From NCBI GenBank assembly GCA_030248065.1, contig JASAMV010007903.1, forward strand, positions 1 to 64,000: a stretch of DNA of 64,000 bases. Direction: 5' to 3'. The notes below the pieces were generated by a model. The model worked only from the letters and a program-made list of their open reading frames with translations, made no database searches and was not told the DNA's origin. Both the position numbers and the translations under genes were made by a program. Of this stretch, positions 22,361 through 33,900 are shown piece by piece. The stretch comes from Rhynchonema sp. JSB1_4. Taxonomy: Eukaryota; Nematoda; Chromadorea; Monhysterida; Xyalidae. Numbering within the stretch: position 1 is the stretch's first letter; each line of letters starts with the position of its first letter.

Positions 22361-23070
22361 TCAGCAGGGTTTCTCCTGTGGTTGTGGAAGAGCAGGCAGT
22401 TGTTGCTGTTGATTAGTCCAAGTCCAATGCATTTGTCCCAATCCCACCGGTTGCTGGGGCATTATTGGTCCTACAGCGCCGTAGCCACCCGGTGCCATCT
22501 GCATCATCGGTGGTTGGGGAAGGAAGCCGGGCGCTCCTCCGAAATAGCCAGGCATCATGCCTGTTTGACCAGCGTATACTGGATTGTAGGCGGCTTGCAT
22601 TGGAAAGTATGGTGGCTGAGGTGGCATCATCTGGGGAGGTTCCGGTTCAGGTTCCGGTTCCGGTTCGATAATTTCGTATGGAGTGCCGGCAATGCTTATC
22701 TGAGAAAGTTGATAGATTGAAAGACATTACTACAGTTTACTGCTATACCCTCTTTACTTTAACCGGAACCATGCATGTTCTTGCACGACAATGAATATTC
22801 ACCAAAAATGTAGAATGGGGGTTAGGAAGTTAACTGCAGATTGGGAAACAGGGTTTCGCCTAAAAGGAGGGCACGATGTACTGTATGTAAACGTGACTCA
22901 AACATTGATCAACCTCAACCTACTTTGTCGTCATATTTTTCGTATCCAGCAAAGAGCGGTGCTGTCAGAGCAATGTTCGTGCGAGGCATGTTGTGCGCAA
23001 AAATGCTGGCACGTTGATTCTGATGGTCGAGCACAGCTGATTGATTAGGCATCGGTTCACTGAAACACAG
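22361..23070 (-). CDS. Candidate alternative 3' exons of the stomatin-like gene (Pro/Gln/Met-rich)
   Basis: Two exon-like blocks follow the main stop of the stomatin-like gene. About 23060-22920 reads EPMPNQSAVLDHQNQRAS and ends YEKYDDK at a GTAGGT donor. About 22702-22361 begins after TTTCTCAG and reads ISIAGTPYEIIEPEPEPEPE, then a Met/Pro/Gln/Gly-rich run ending LPQPQEKPC and stop. The two join in phase. Their composition resembles the Q/P-rich exons at 25.7-26.3 kb. The link to the upstream exon needs a weak donor (GCTGC|GTCCAA), so they may be an alternative tail or a separate small gene. Confidence 0.45.
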
Positions 23071-23273
23071 CATGTGTACATATGTGAGGAGGTCGATGTT
23101 GATGCCAGGCATCATCAGCAAGAGGGACACAATCGCACATTGGCTTTCAACCCCCACGAACCACGACAACGAGCGATGAGCGAGCGAGCGGTCACATGAA
23201 TGCAATCGTAGATGTATTGAGCAGACAGGATAGGATGAGGAGGAAAGGAGGCGGCAGTCAATCAAGTGCATCA

Positions 23274-26200
23274 TCAATCGTCAATAAAGGATATACCCCG
23301 TACTCGATCGTGTCGATTGGACGCAGCGCTAATGACTGACTCGTGCGACGATACCGAACCGAGACTCTCGAGTTCGTAGGGAATTTCCGAAGGGTCCTTC
23401 GTGGGCAGTGGTTTTGAGGGACGTCGAGGTCTCGGATGTCGCGGGAGTTCTGGCGTGGCCGAGCTGTAGGTCGGGATTTCGCTCGGGGGAGTGACTCGAA
23501 CCGGGATGTCGATGGCCGACAGCGCGCGGGACACGACGCCTTGTTGGTCGTCCAGATCGCTCAACGACGACACACTCAATTTGGATCGATCGGATCGCTG
23601 AGTCGACATTTCCATCGATGTTTCATCCCTTTCACTCGATGGCGCATAGTAGACATCGTCACCTCGATCATAGCGTTTGCTTGCGTAGCTCACCACCGAC
23701 TCACGTGAGTCGTACGTCCGCAAACTGGCCAATTCATAGTACTGGGGGTCGACCATCCCCCCCGGACGACGACGTAGCTTGCGTGGTTGCGTCTCTTTGG
23801 ATGTTGATGGTTGATCTGAAGGATATTGTGCCGATATAAAATTTGAAGGAAAATGCAACGACTGCGACCATGGAAGTTTGATCAGGCCTGACTGAGGCAA
23901 ACGTTGTTTTGATTGTGTTTTGCTTTTGGAGCCAGAGTTATCCCGTCAGAAGTTTGTTGGGAAACAACCAAACATACAGTAACCACGCTTACCGTAATCC
24001 TCATCCTCAAACTCCGGCCCTCCGTGCAGCACCATATACCGACCGTAGCACATCACACTGACCGGTCGGCCATCAACTGTTTGAATGGTCATCGATTTGC
24101 CATTGGATTCCGATCTCGACTTGCTCTTGCTGGCCCTGGATGCGGAACGCTCGGACTTGCGCGATTTGGACAGAGTCTCGGACGCGCTACGATCTGATCG
24201 TCTTGATGGCGTGTCACGATCGGATGCTGCTTCCGCTTTCAGCTTGCCTTTCCGCTCGCGGTAGCCGGGATCCGACGGCACTTCCGACACTTCCGATGCC
24301 GTCGAACGACCGTCATCCTCCGATCGGGTCTTTGATTTTTTCGATTTCGATTTGCGCGACTTCGATTCGCGTCCGGACACTCTTGATTCAACTCTTCGCG
24401 AAGCTCGTGATTCGGTTGCACCGAGCGCCGATCCCATCCGCTCTTTTTTCTCTCTTTCTTTTGGTTTCAGGGTGTCCCCTTCCTCCACAACGCTCTTCGT
24501 GCGTTCTTTGGATTTCGCCTTCTTTTCCTTCTGCTTCTTCTCATCAGAAGATTTGCTTTTCTCACTTTTCTTCGATTTGTCTTTGGCGATGCTCGAAGCT
24601 CGACTAATTGAGGGAGGAGGTGCCCCGATCAGAAGGAAGCCTCCTGGCATGAGAAGGTCTGCGCCATCGTGCTTGGCACCTGCGGCTTTGGCGACATCTT
24701 TTGATGATTTCTTGTCTGTCTCGTCTTTGTCTTTCTTCTTTTTCTTCTTACTGTCTCTTTCACCTTTCGATTGGACTTCGGGCGACTTTGTTGACTTTGA
24801 CTTCGACTTTGACGACTTTTCCGACTTTCGACTTCGGTCGGCGTCTTTCGGCTGTTCTTGTTCAGCGACCTCAGCTGCTTTCTCGGCAATCGCTTTGGCC
24901 AAGTCATGTGAGGCGAAACTTTCTTTTTTCTCTTCCTTTTGTTTCAGCACAAGTCGGGGTTTTGCTGGTCCAGCGCCTATTGAGCTGGTTTGTGAAGTTG
25001 GTTTGGTGTCATCGGGCTTCACAGCAGCCTCTTTATCTGCTGGTTTTATAGCCCTTGGCTTTTCCTTTCTGCCCATTTTCGGTGTTGGGTCGTCTGGCAC
25101 AGCGGGTTTTTGCGATGAAGCGGGAAGCGTTGTTTCTAAGCTGGGTTTACGTCTCGGCGCCACTTCTTTCCTATCCGCCTGAAATATAAAAGTCAAATAT
25201 GCTCATCATTTTGGAATGAATCATAAATGGAAATCGGTCTCAATTCAAATGCAAGACGCTTAACTTTTTTCTTGGTTGGTTCTTTCTCAGTCTTTTCGGT
25301 TGCGGTGGCGGTGACTGAAGCGGTGCCGGATGCTAGTGATCCTGTTTCGTCCAATGACCCACTACTTGCTCGCTTTTTCTTGCCGGCCTTGTCCTTGCCC
25401 CCTTTGAAGTTGATTGACATTGAACTGGTGGTAATGGATTCAGCACTCGATGCTCGACTGCCCGAGTCCAGTGCGTTGGTCTTGATCTTTGGTATGGGTG
25501 GCAGCGGGATCTGGCCGAATGGCTTGCCCACCTGACCGGGTGGGATGACAAACGGTTGTTGTTGGAGGGGACGACCGTCACTGCCGTAGCCGCCGCTGTA
25601 GCCGATCGGTGGTACGGGCATGCGTTGCCCTGCAATCAAGGCTGCTCAAACGCGCATGGATGGTGGCGTGTCTTACTGAGTTTGTGTCGAGGGATAGTGA
25701 AAAGTGCGATTGTGACCCCGCAAGATGTTATGATGAGAAAAGGGAAACACCCGAATTTACCGTAGTCCACTGGCTGCATGAACTGGCCGGGCTGCGGTGG
25801 ATAGCCCGGCTGCGGATATGGCTGTTGGAATTGCACGACCTGCAATTGTTTATTGGTAATGTTTCATGCCTGACGACATTACGAATATGTTGGCCCGATA
25901 TCAAGATCGGTGATTAGATCTGTTTTTTTACTCCCGATATTTCAAGAATTATACGCATTCCGACCAGCGTTACAGTTGTTAATTAAAAAACGCCACATGA
26001 CAGTGTATTCGATGAACCCCCAATTTGAAACAGGCCATGCACGCTGCTGCTAGTTACCTGTTGTGGCTGGTAGGCCCCTGGCGCTTGTTGCTGCTGTTGC
26101 GGTGCCGGTAAACGGTGCGGCGCTCGGCCAGGCATGCAGGTGGTGGGCGCCTGCTGATGCTGATGCTTTTCGGCGGCGTCCGTGCTCACAATGTTTTGCA

Positions 26201-29200
26201 CCCAGTCCGGATACTTGTACAGACAACAGGGACGCACCCGTTTGGGCAGTGCCGTCTGCTCGCCGCTGCAAACACACAAAGTTATACATATGGGGCGTTT
26301 GAAACATCAGCTTGCTACAGCCCTAGAACTCTAGACCGATTGAAACACTTACTTGACCGAACGCTTTACCACGATGACCAACGGACACTGAACGCTTCGG
26401 TGGGTAGACACTCATGGTTTAGGGGAGTACGGTATGGATTTCAGCAGTGGAAATGGAAGCACCTTGGATGAGCACTCATGGAACTAATGAGACCCTTTGA
26501 CTGAATGGGGACGTCTGGTCTCTCGTCTGTCCTCACATTTGTCCGTCTGGGGCAACTGTTTCATGAATACGTTAACAGAATGTCTCAATGTTGTTTACTT
26601 CAATGCATATTTAGGCACGACCAGTACTATGAGTCTGAGTAAGAGCCACCCTCATTCAATGAATCGCTAATTCACCAAGGGTGACTCATTGTAATACATA
26701 CCTTTTAATGCCCCCGTGACTTTGCCCGAAATGACCGGGCAGAAAGCCACTCAGCAGATCCATGGGAAGCGGGAAGATTATGGTTGAGTTTCGTTCGGTA
26801 GCAATGGCTGCCAGGGTTTGCAGATAACGGAGTTGGAGGGCTGATGGTGAGTCACCGATGATGTCGGAGGCCTCACGAAGAGCTCGGCTCGCTTTTTGTT
26901 CACCTTCGGCCGCAATCACCTGCAAACAACAAGCCAGCTGTAGAGTCTGGTCTTTGTGACCTGATGCATCATCTCCTGTGAAAACACCGTGGTCGGTGTC
27001 AAATTTGGTGAGCTGCTGATCGCTGATCCGATCGAATCTATGTATCTTGGCCACTTTTTTGCTTCGAAGTTTTGATTTGTCCCACTAATGTACAAAACAG
27101 TAATGAGGATCTGACCAAGGGAACACCGATCCGATTCTGTCCGGCTACAAAGTTTGTGTGTGACCTTCAATGGAAATGGGATTGAACAGAGACATCAGAA
27201 CCAGCCTTAGCTCTGGCCTCACGTGCCGCTTCAGCCTCAGCAGCCATCGCTCGTTGCAATTGCACTGGCAGTCGGACATCTTTGACCTCGACACGGTCCA
27301 CTTTGACACCCCACGCAACTGTGGCCGCATCCAGTGTTTCCTGCAAACATTACACAAATGTACCTACATGCTATACGTACAGTACGTAAGTATGAATCCG
27401 GATGACTGGGTCGGCCCTGTGTTCACCATGAGACTGGATTTACTGGTTCAAACTTGTTCATACCTTGCTCGGTGTATTAGTTAGTGTCATCACATCACAT
27501 TACTTTCGAAACATTCCCTGGCAAAAGTCTTGAGTTGACCAATACAGCACCGATTCAACCATCTGGACACCACGGCCAATGCCCATTGCAATACGCCAGC
27601 GTAAAACATCACCTGTAGCTCCTGCGCAATAACATCGCGATCGGATAGCATCTCGGCGAGTGTCTTTGTCCCCAACAGATTGCGCAGTGTTGTCTGACTG
27701 AGCAACTTTGTGCTGCGTGTGGCGTCCTCACAATTTGTCACCGACACGGTCGCATTACGAACTCGGAAATAGACGATCGCGTCAACGGCGACTGTTACCG
27801 AGTCTTTCGACAGAATCTGCAGGCAATAAAGTCTGGTTGTGTTTCGGCAGTGTGCATTTTGTAGCTGTTCTCATGTTTCATTTTCTTGTATAGAAGTGCT
27901 AAGCCAAGACATCGTCTAAAAATTATTGCAGGGTGCACCGTACAAATATACACACCTCTTGTGGCGGGACGTCAAAAGACACGACACGAAGGTCGACCTT
28001 GCGATAACTGTCGATGCAGGGCGCGAGAAACACCAGGCCTAAAAGAAATGCAGTAGACACATACAAAAAGGAACATTTCTGCAAAAGTATGTTCACCTGG
28101 TCCCTTGGCGTCTCCGGATACCAGGCGTCCCAGTCTGAAAACGACCAGCTTCTCGAATTCTTGGCAAACCTACGAATGCAAAATGCACATTGTTTGAGCC
28201 TTCGGATGCTCTAATCCTTGATAAGTCTTATGTTTACCTTGATGCAAAATATCAACGACAACGGAAACAGCATGGCGATGAGCGCGTAGGAAACGCCAAT
28301 GAGGAACATTCCGCACAGCCCGTAGTGCACCTCTTCGAATGTGCCTTGATAGTGGTGGTGCGCATGTTGTGAATTTTTAATTCTAAGGGCGGACTCAGGT
28401 TGAACACGGAAACCGGAACAGGGAATTATTTCCGCGTTTTGTGTTACGTGGAAAATTTTCAAAATCACGGAACACGGAAATATTTCCGTGGCACGGAACA
28501 CGGAAACAACGCAGACATGCAAACGGTGCTTTCGATCGAGTGATGAGAGCCAGCGTGCTCAAGTCAGAAGTTTGCGTGTTGACGCGAACAACAATAATGT
28601 TAAAAGGAAATATTTCCGTGTTCCGTGAAAATAAATAAAATCACGGAACATGGAAACCGGAAAAATTTCCGTGCACGGAAATATTTCCGTGACACGGAAA
28701 TGAGTGAAATAATTTTGCGTGGGAATTATTTCCGCGTTCCGGTTTCCGTGTTTAACATACGTAAGTCCGCCCAAACTTTATCGCCTTAGCTTGCTTTGAA
28801 TACAGAATCTGAATTTAAAAGCAACATTTGGATTTGATGACACCGACCTTCTCCGAAGAGAATCTCCCCCTCTTTCTTCTTCTGCTGCTCCTGTTCCTGT
28901 CCGAGCACTCTGGCCTGTTGCATGATGTCCATGATATTGGGTGCCGCCAGTTTTCGTGGCCCTTCCGACTCATCGCTCTCACTCCGATCCGTGCCCACTC
29001 CTGTGCGTGTTTACGCTTGTGTTTTGAAGTGTGTTTTAACGAATTCATCAACGAATTTAGTTTTTCTTCAGACCCAGGTGATGTTTCATATTCTCACCTG
29101 AGCTGTCAGACAGATCATCCGATGGCACTTCGGTTTCATCCTCTTCCTCCTGTAAAAGTATAAATTAATTTGAATTGTCGTTTTTAACAGTTTGCCTTCA

Positions 29201-29339
29201 AATTAATGTTTTGGCTCGTGGACTCCTTCGAGTAGCTACATAGAATATGATGTTTCATACAAACCTCCTCTTCTTCCTCTTCGTCTCCCGACTCCTTGGT
29301 CGAGGGCACCGTCGTTGCCAGCGACGTTGCCACCGACAT
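23274..29339 (-). CDS. Stomatin/MEC-2-like membrane protein with long C-terminal tail
   Basis: Band-7 (SPFH) scaffold protein of the inner plasma-membrane leaflet. Relatives bind cholesterol and tune DEG/ENaC channels. Fourteen exons close in frame (1159 aa): 29339-29265, 29149-29098, 29000-28848, 28344-28238, 28169-28097, 28038-27956, 27816-27613, 27340-27206, 26919-26702, 26265-26058, 25839-25761, 25629-25265, 25178-23993 and 23815-23274. An acidic N-terminus (about 100 aa) precedes the membrane hairpin ([20 protein letters not shown]), then [80 protein letters not shown] and [20 protein letters not shown]. The stomatin core is highly conserved. About 790 residues then follow: Q/P/Y-rich, then Lys/Ser/Glu-rich, then RS-like. 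The AAG|GCTGGT donor after exon 8 appears to be a GC donor. Confidence 0.92.
28387..28772. mobile_element. MITE with GGGCGGACT ends and CCGGAAA-type repeats
   Basis: Ends GGGCGGACTCAGGTTGAACA on the left, and CATACGTAAGTCCGCCC on the right. The interior is filled with GGAAATATTTCCGTG and CACGGAAA phrases in both orientations. It resembles the element at 8263-8440 in ends and layout. Flanks are TAA and AAA, so the target duplication is imperfect. Lies in an intron of the stomatin-like gene. Confidence 0.6.
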
Positions 29340-29775
29340 TTCGGATTCTCTGCTTTAGTCTTGTGCCAAGTGCCACACACAGCTGCGCAACCGTTAAAAT
29401 CGTTGTTGTGGCACTATGTTTTATCTCTGTTTTATTCGAAAATTTCACCAGATACTTTGGGATAAAAGAGTGAAACTACTGTGAGCGCTTGGAGTCACAA
29501 GAGGCATTACTCATTAATGGAGTACGGTTGAGAAGTCGTGTGTCCGTGTGTGAGTGAGTCGTAAAGGCAATTGTTTGAAATCATTTATTGATGCCGCATT
29601 TTGTATGCATTGCCTGTAAAGTGGTGGTAAATACATACATATACTGACTAACAGGCACACATTCTTTGGGGCTTTACTTTGTTACTTTTTCTCGAACAAT
29701 TGAAGCTACCGTAGTCCTATGCTTGTTATTTGAGTAACTTAGCGAAGAAGGGTCGTCGACGTCGGATACAGTATA

Positions 29776-30095
29776 GTCCAACCACGTACTCATGAGACGA
29801 TTTTTTTGAAGTTGGCTTGTGCGGATCCAATAATGTTTCGGTTCCCGTATTTCAAAAAATGAAGGAAAGAGAAGCGCACGTATTTCGTAAAAACACCTCG
29901 GTGCGTAGATTCCCTTTTGACTCCCAAAACATTTGTGTGTTGAACAACGTTGGTGTTCGCGTAAGCCTGCAACAAATTGAGGTCAGCCAGATGGAACTTG
30001 TCATCATCTCTCTCGGCCAAATCTCTTTCTTTTATTTTCGAAACACGTGTAACCGGAGCATTTTTAAGCTTGCTTGGCAAGATTCAGATCTGCAG
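29776..30095. mobile_element. MITE copy, inverted relative to 18048-18410
   Basis: Starts TAGTCCAACCACGTACTCATG and shares TTGACTCCCAAAACATTTG and GCAACAAATTGAGGTCAGCC (reverse complement) with the element at 18048-18410. It sits between the divergent starts of the stomatin-like gene and LGN. Confidence 0.65.
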
Positions 30096-30497
30096 CAACG
30101 TGGGTGCTCTGCTAGTTTATTTTCAGCCGAAAATGTCTCGTGAGAATCACAAATAGCATTGTGGTTAAGAGTGACTGAACGTGAAAATCAGGACTGATTT
30201 GATGAATTCTTATATGGTCATTGTGCGACCCCTGCGTCCAATATGTAATCGGCTTCTGTGGGCCCTGAACATGAACGAAGTCAAGAAATGGAACTTTCGA
30301 TTGGTATTGACCACACAGGGACGGTTTTGGGTCCTGGTTTTGGTTTTCCGCCCAATCCCCCGAACATTTTGTTTGATTTGCTAAGTTTATTTCTGACAAG
30401 GAGCGTTAGTCAACGGATTAGGTGGAGGAACATGCTCCGTTTCAAATTGGCGCCCTTTTCTTTTGTTTTTGGTTGAACGAAAATCGAAAATCACGAG

Positions 30498-30712
30498 CGA
30501 CTAATTATACGGAAATCCACCCGATCGAGCACGCGTCCACGAGAGATACAGCCGTTTTTCGTCGTGGCTGTTTGTTTTATTTGACTCAGGCTGGTGCCTA
30601 AGCCTAAGCCAAAGCCTAACAGCAAGCCTAAGCCTAAGCCTAAGCCTAAAGCTTAACTATGGGACTATGCTTAAGCACACACAAAACGGGTGGATTTCCG
30701 TATAATTAGTCG
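30498..30712. mobile_element. Small palindromic element carrying GCCTAA repeats
   Basis: Perfect 26-bp inverted ends (30498-30523, 30687-30712), starting CGACTAATTATACGG. The interior holds a run of GCCTAA hexamers (about 30596-30650; TTAGGC on the other strand) interrupted by a few variants. It lies 0.2 kb upstream of the LGN start codon. Confidence 0.7.
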
Positions 30713-30916
30713 TTCCACGAAAATCTAAAGAGTAAAGAAAGAGAACAAAAAATTAGAACGCAATTTACGCAAAGTCGCAAAAATGAGTGCGTGCGAATGC
30801 GAATGCGAGCGAATGTAGAGGAGGATTATAATTGTGGAGGAATTGTCAACTCGAAATCGAATCCGTTTGTTTTCAGCCCTTTCAGGTAATTGTGTCGTGT
30901 CCCTGCAAAGTGGACC

Positions 30917-33900
30917 ATGGCAGACACTGAAAACTCGCCAACAAAAAACGAAAGTATCGCCAGCGTGACATTGTCAAAGAAATGTGTGGAATTTGCTGTC
31001 ACCGGTGAAAAATACTGCCGATCTGGAGACCACAGCAATGGTTTGTCAGTAAAGAAATCTGTTGCAACAATTACCTATCTATCGCTATCAACAGTGATGT
31101 AGGTACCGTATTGTCGGAAATAGAACCCGGGGGTCTATTTTTTCACTGGGGTCATTTTGGGGGGTTCAATTTATGGGGGGGTCAATTATTGGGGGGGGGG
31201 TTATATTTTTCATTTGGCCCCCCGACGAAAAAAATCATTGTTAATAATGCCCATAAAAATGGCTTGTTTTCGGTATTTTCTAACTTCAACAGCGGCAATT
31301 ATGCTTAAAAAGCTGTACCGTAAAAACCTAAATACAGCCCCCCCGGAATAGAGCCCCCCCGTACGTAATACAGCCCCCCCAAAAATGGGTCAGTGAATTA
31401 ATAGAGGCCCCCCGGAATAGAGCCCCCCCTAAGTAACATCCCCTATACAGTAGTGTATTAAGGCTTGATAGTGGTGCACAGGTACATTTATGCACGTTTG
31501 TTGTTCGTTCAAAGCACATAATAAGCCTCTTATCGACGAAATGACACGAAAAATGCGATTACAAGCGAAAAAACATACTTTCAAACCCCTTTTTAGGGGT
31601 TTTTAGGGGTATTTCTGGGAACAATTTTTCAGGTTCGGGTCAGTGAATTAATAGAGGCCCCCCCGGAATAGAGCCCCTCCGTAATAGAGCCCCCCAAAAT
31701 GGGGTCAGTGAATTAATAGAGCCCCCATTCTATTTAGGTTTTTACGGTATTCTGTTGTGTACGCAAGCTTAAACAACGTTTGACACAACAACACAGCCCT
31801 ACCATCAGTGTAGTGGCAGGCAAATGGTTGCAAGGTACCCTTGGGGGGATGGATCCAGATGGTTGCAAGGTACCCCCCTACCCAGCCTCCGGGAGGTTGC
31901 AAGGTACCATTGAGGTCCGAAAAAGGGTGTTTTTTGCATGCATTATACTGAAAATTTGGCCGAAAAATAGGTACTTTTTTGCATTTTGGCCGAAAATTTC
32001 CCTAAAATACCTATTATATGGAGGTTTGCGCGCGGAGCGCGCGATTTTTGGGGTTTTGAGGTCAAAAAACACCCATTTTTGCCTATAAAAACCATAAATT
32101 GATGGTTGCAAGGTACCCTCCGGGGTGGTTGCAAGGTACCTACCCTTCCCCCCCACCCCCCCCCAAGGGGTGGTTGCAAGGTACCTACTCCTTAGGGGGG
32201 GAATCCCCCCCCCCCCCATCCCCCCCAGCCACTACACTGCCTACCATACCAATAATCTGTGGTACGGTCTACGGTGAAGGTTGGGGGTGGGGTTCTATTA
32301 ATGGGGGGGTCAATTAATGGGGGTTCTATTTTTGGTTTCGAGCCATTTAGGGGGGTTCAATTAAAGGGAGGTTCTATTTCCGACAATACGGTAGTTTGGG
32401 AGTATGGGCAACCCTCCCCCCGCCCAGCACCCACCTCGCCCCAGCCAAAACGTAAAAACCTAAACAGAAGGGGGGCTCTATTAATTCACTGACCCCATTT
32501 TGGGGGCTCTATTCCGGGGGGCCTCTATTAATTCACTGACCCGAACCTGAAAAATTGTTCCCAGAAATACCCCCAAAAACCCCTAAAAATTGGTTTGGAA
32601 GCATGTTTTTTCGCTTGTAATCGCATTTATTCGTGTCTATTCGTCAATTAGAGGCATATTATGAGCTCTGAACGAACAACAAACGTGCATAAATGTGCCT
32701 GTGCACCACTATCAAGCCTTAATACACTACCAGTGTAGTTCCTGGGGGGGAGGGGGGTCCCCCCTCGGGTACGTCTGTTCCCCCTCCATGGTACGCCTGC
32801 CCCACTGTTCCCCCTCCGGGTACGTCTGCTCCCCCAATTTTTACCTAAAATAGGCACATTTTGGCCTAAAATAGGCATTTTTAGGCATAAAATGAGTGAT
32901 TTTTTAGGCCAATGGCGTCAAAAATCGCCAAAATACCCTTTTTATTGCGATTTTTTCCTAAAAGGGGCAAAAATGAGCCAAATTTTCAACCTCAAAAAAA
33001 TGACTTTTCTCCAACTTTGGGTCCTCCCCCCCTTCCGGGTCCGTCCCCCCTTCCCCCCCCAGGTGGGTACGTCTGTTCCCCCTCCGAAAAAAAGGGGGTA
33101 CCGCACCGCCTGTTCCCCCTCCGGACCAGGAACAACACTGTACACTACTGTATAGGGGATGTTACTTAGGGGGCTCTATTAATTCACTGACCCCTTTTTG
33201 GGGGAGCTGTATTACGGGGGGGGCTGTATTTAGGTTTTTACTAGGGTGCCCAGTAGGCAGCGCAGCAGTGTAGTACGTGGTCAGTCAGGGTGTTGACGAC
33301 AGGGTAGTACTGGGGGGGGGTGGGGGGGGATCCCCCCAAATTCATCTATCTATCGTCAACACTTTTTGATTTCATCTATCTATCGTCAACACATATGGGC
33401 AAATCTATCTATCGTCAACAAATTTTGGGAACAATCTATCTATCATCAACACATTTCGAACCCAAAATTGACATTTTTGCCTCAAAATGGCTCAAAATCG
33501 GTATTTTTCACCACAAATAGGCAAAAATCGCGCGCTACGCGCGCATTTAGTACATCTATACACATTTTTATTAATATTTACACATTATTACCTACTTAAT
33601 GCACTATACTAGATTTTTGGCGACCCCCCCCCACCATCTATCTATCGTCAACAAGTTTGGGTCGACCCCCCAGATTTCGGACTTGGGTCATCTATCTATC
33701 GTCAACACATTTCGGGTCCCAATCTATCTATCGTCAACACCCTGACCAAGTACTACACTGGTGGACGATAGATAGATTGGGGCCCGAAATGTGTTGACGA
33801 TAGATAGATGACCCAAGTCCGAAATCTGGGGGGGATCGACGGTCGACCCAAACTTGTTGACGATAGATAGATGGTGGGGGCTGGGGGGTACCCAAAATCA

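Larger units (their letters stand above)
31104..32393. mobile_element. TACCG-ended element carrying two nested insertions
   Basis: Exact inverted ends: TACCGTATTGTCGGAAATAG on the left, with its complement at the right (ends 32393). Just inside each end are G-runs joined by TTCAATT and TTCTATT phrases. It contains the elements 31316-31749 and 31806-32239. TA may be the target duplication. No transposase frame. Confidence 0.65.

Noticed and set aside
24352..25182. 276-codon plus-strand open frame
   Set aside because: It is the antisense of the Lys/Ser-rich exon of the stomatin-like gene; Ser/Phe-rich shadow translation without any domain.
33320..33890. Spaced direct repeats resembling a CRISPR array
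   Set aside because: Repeats are short, irregularly spaced, occur in both orientations and lie in an animal intron with transposon ends; not CRISPR.
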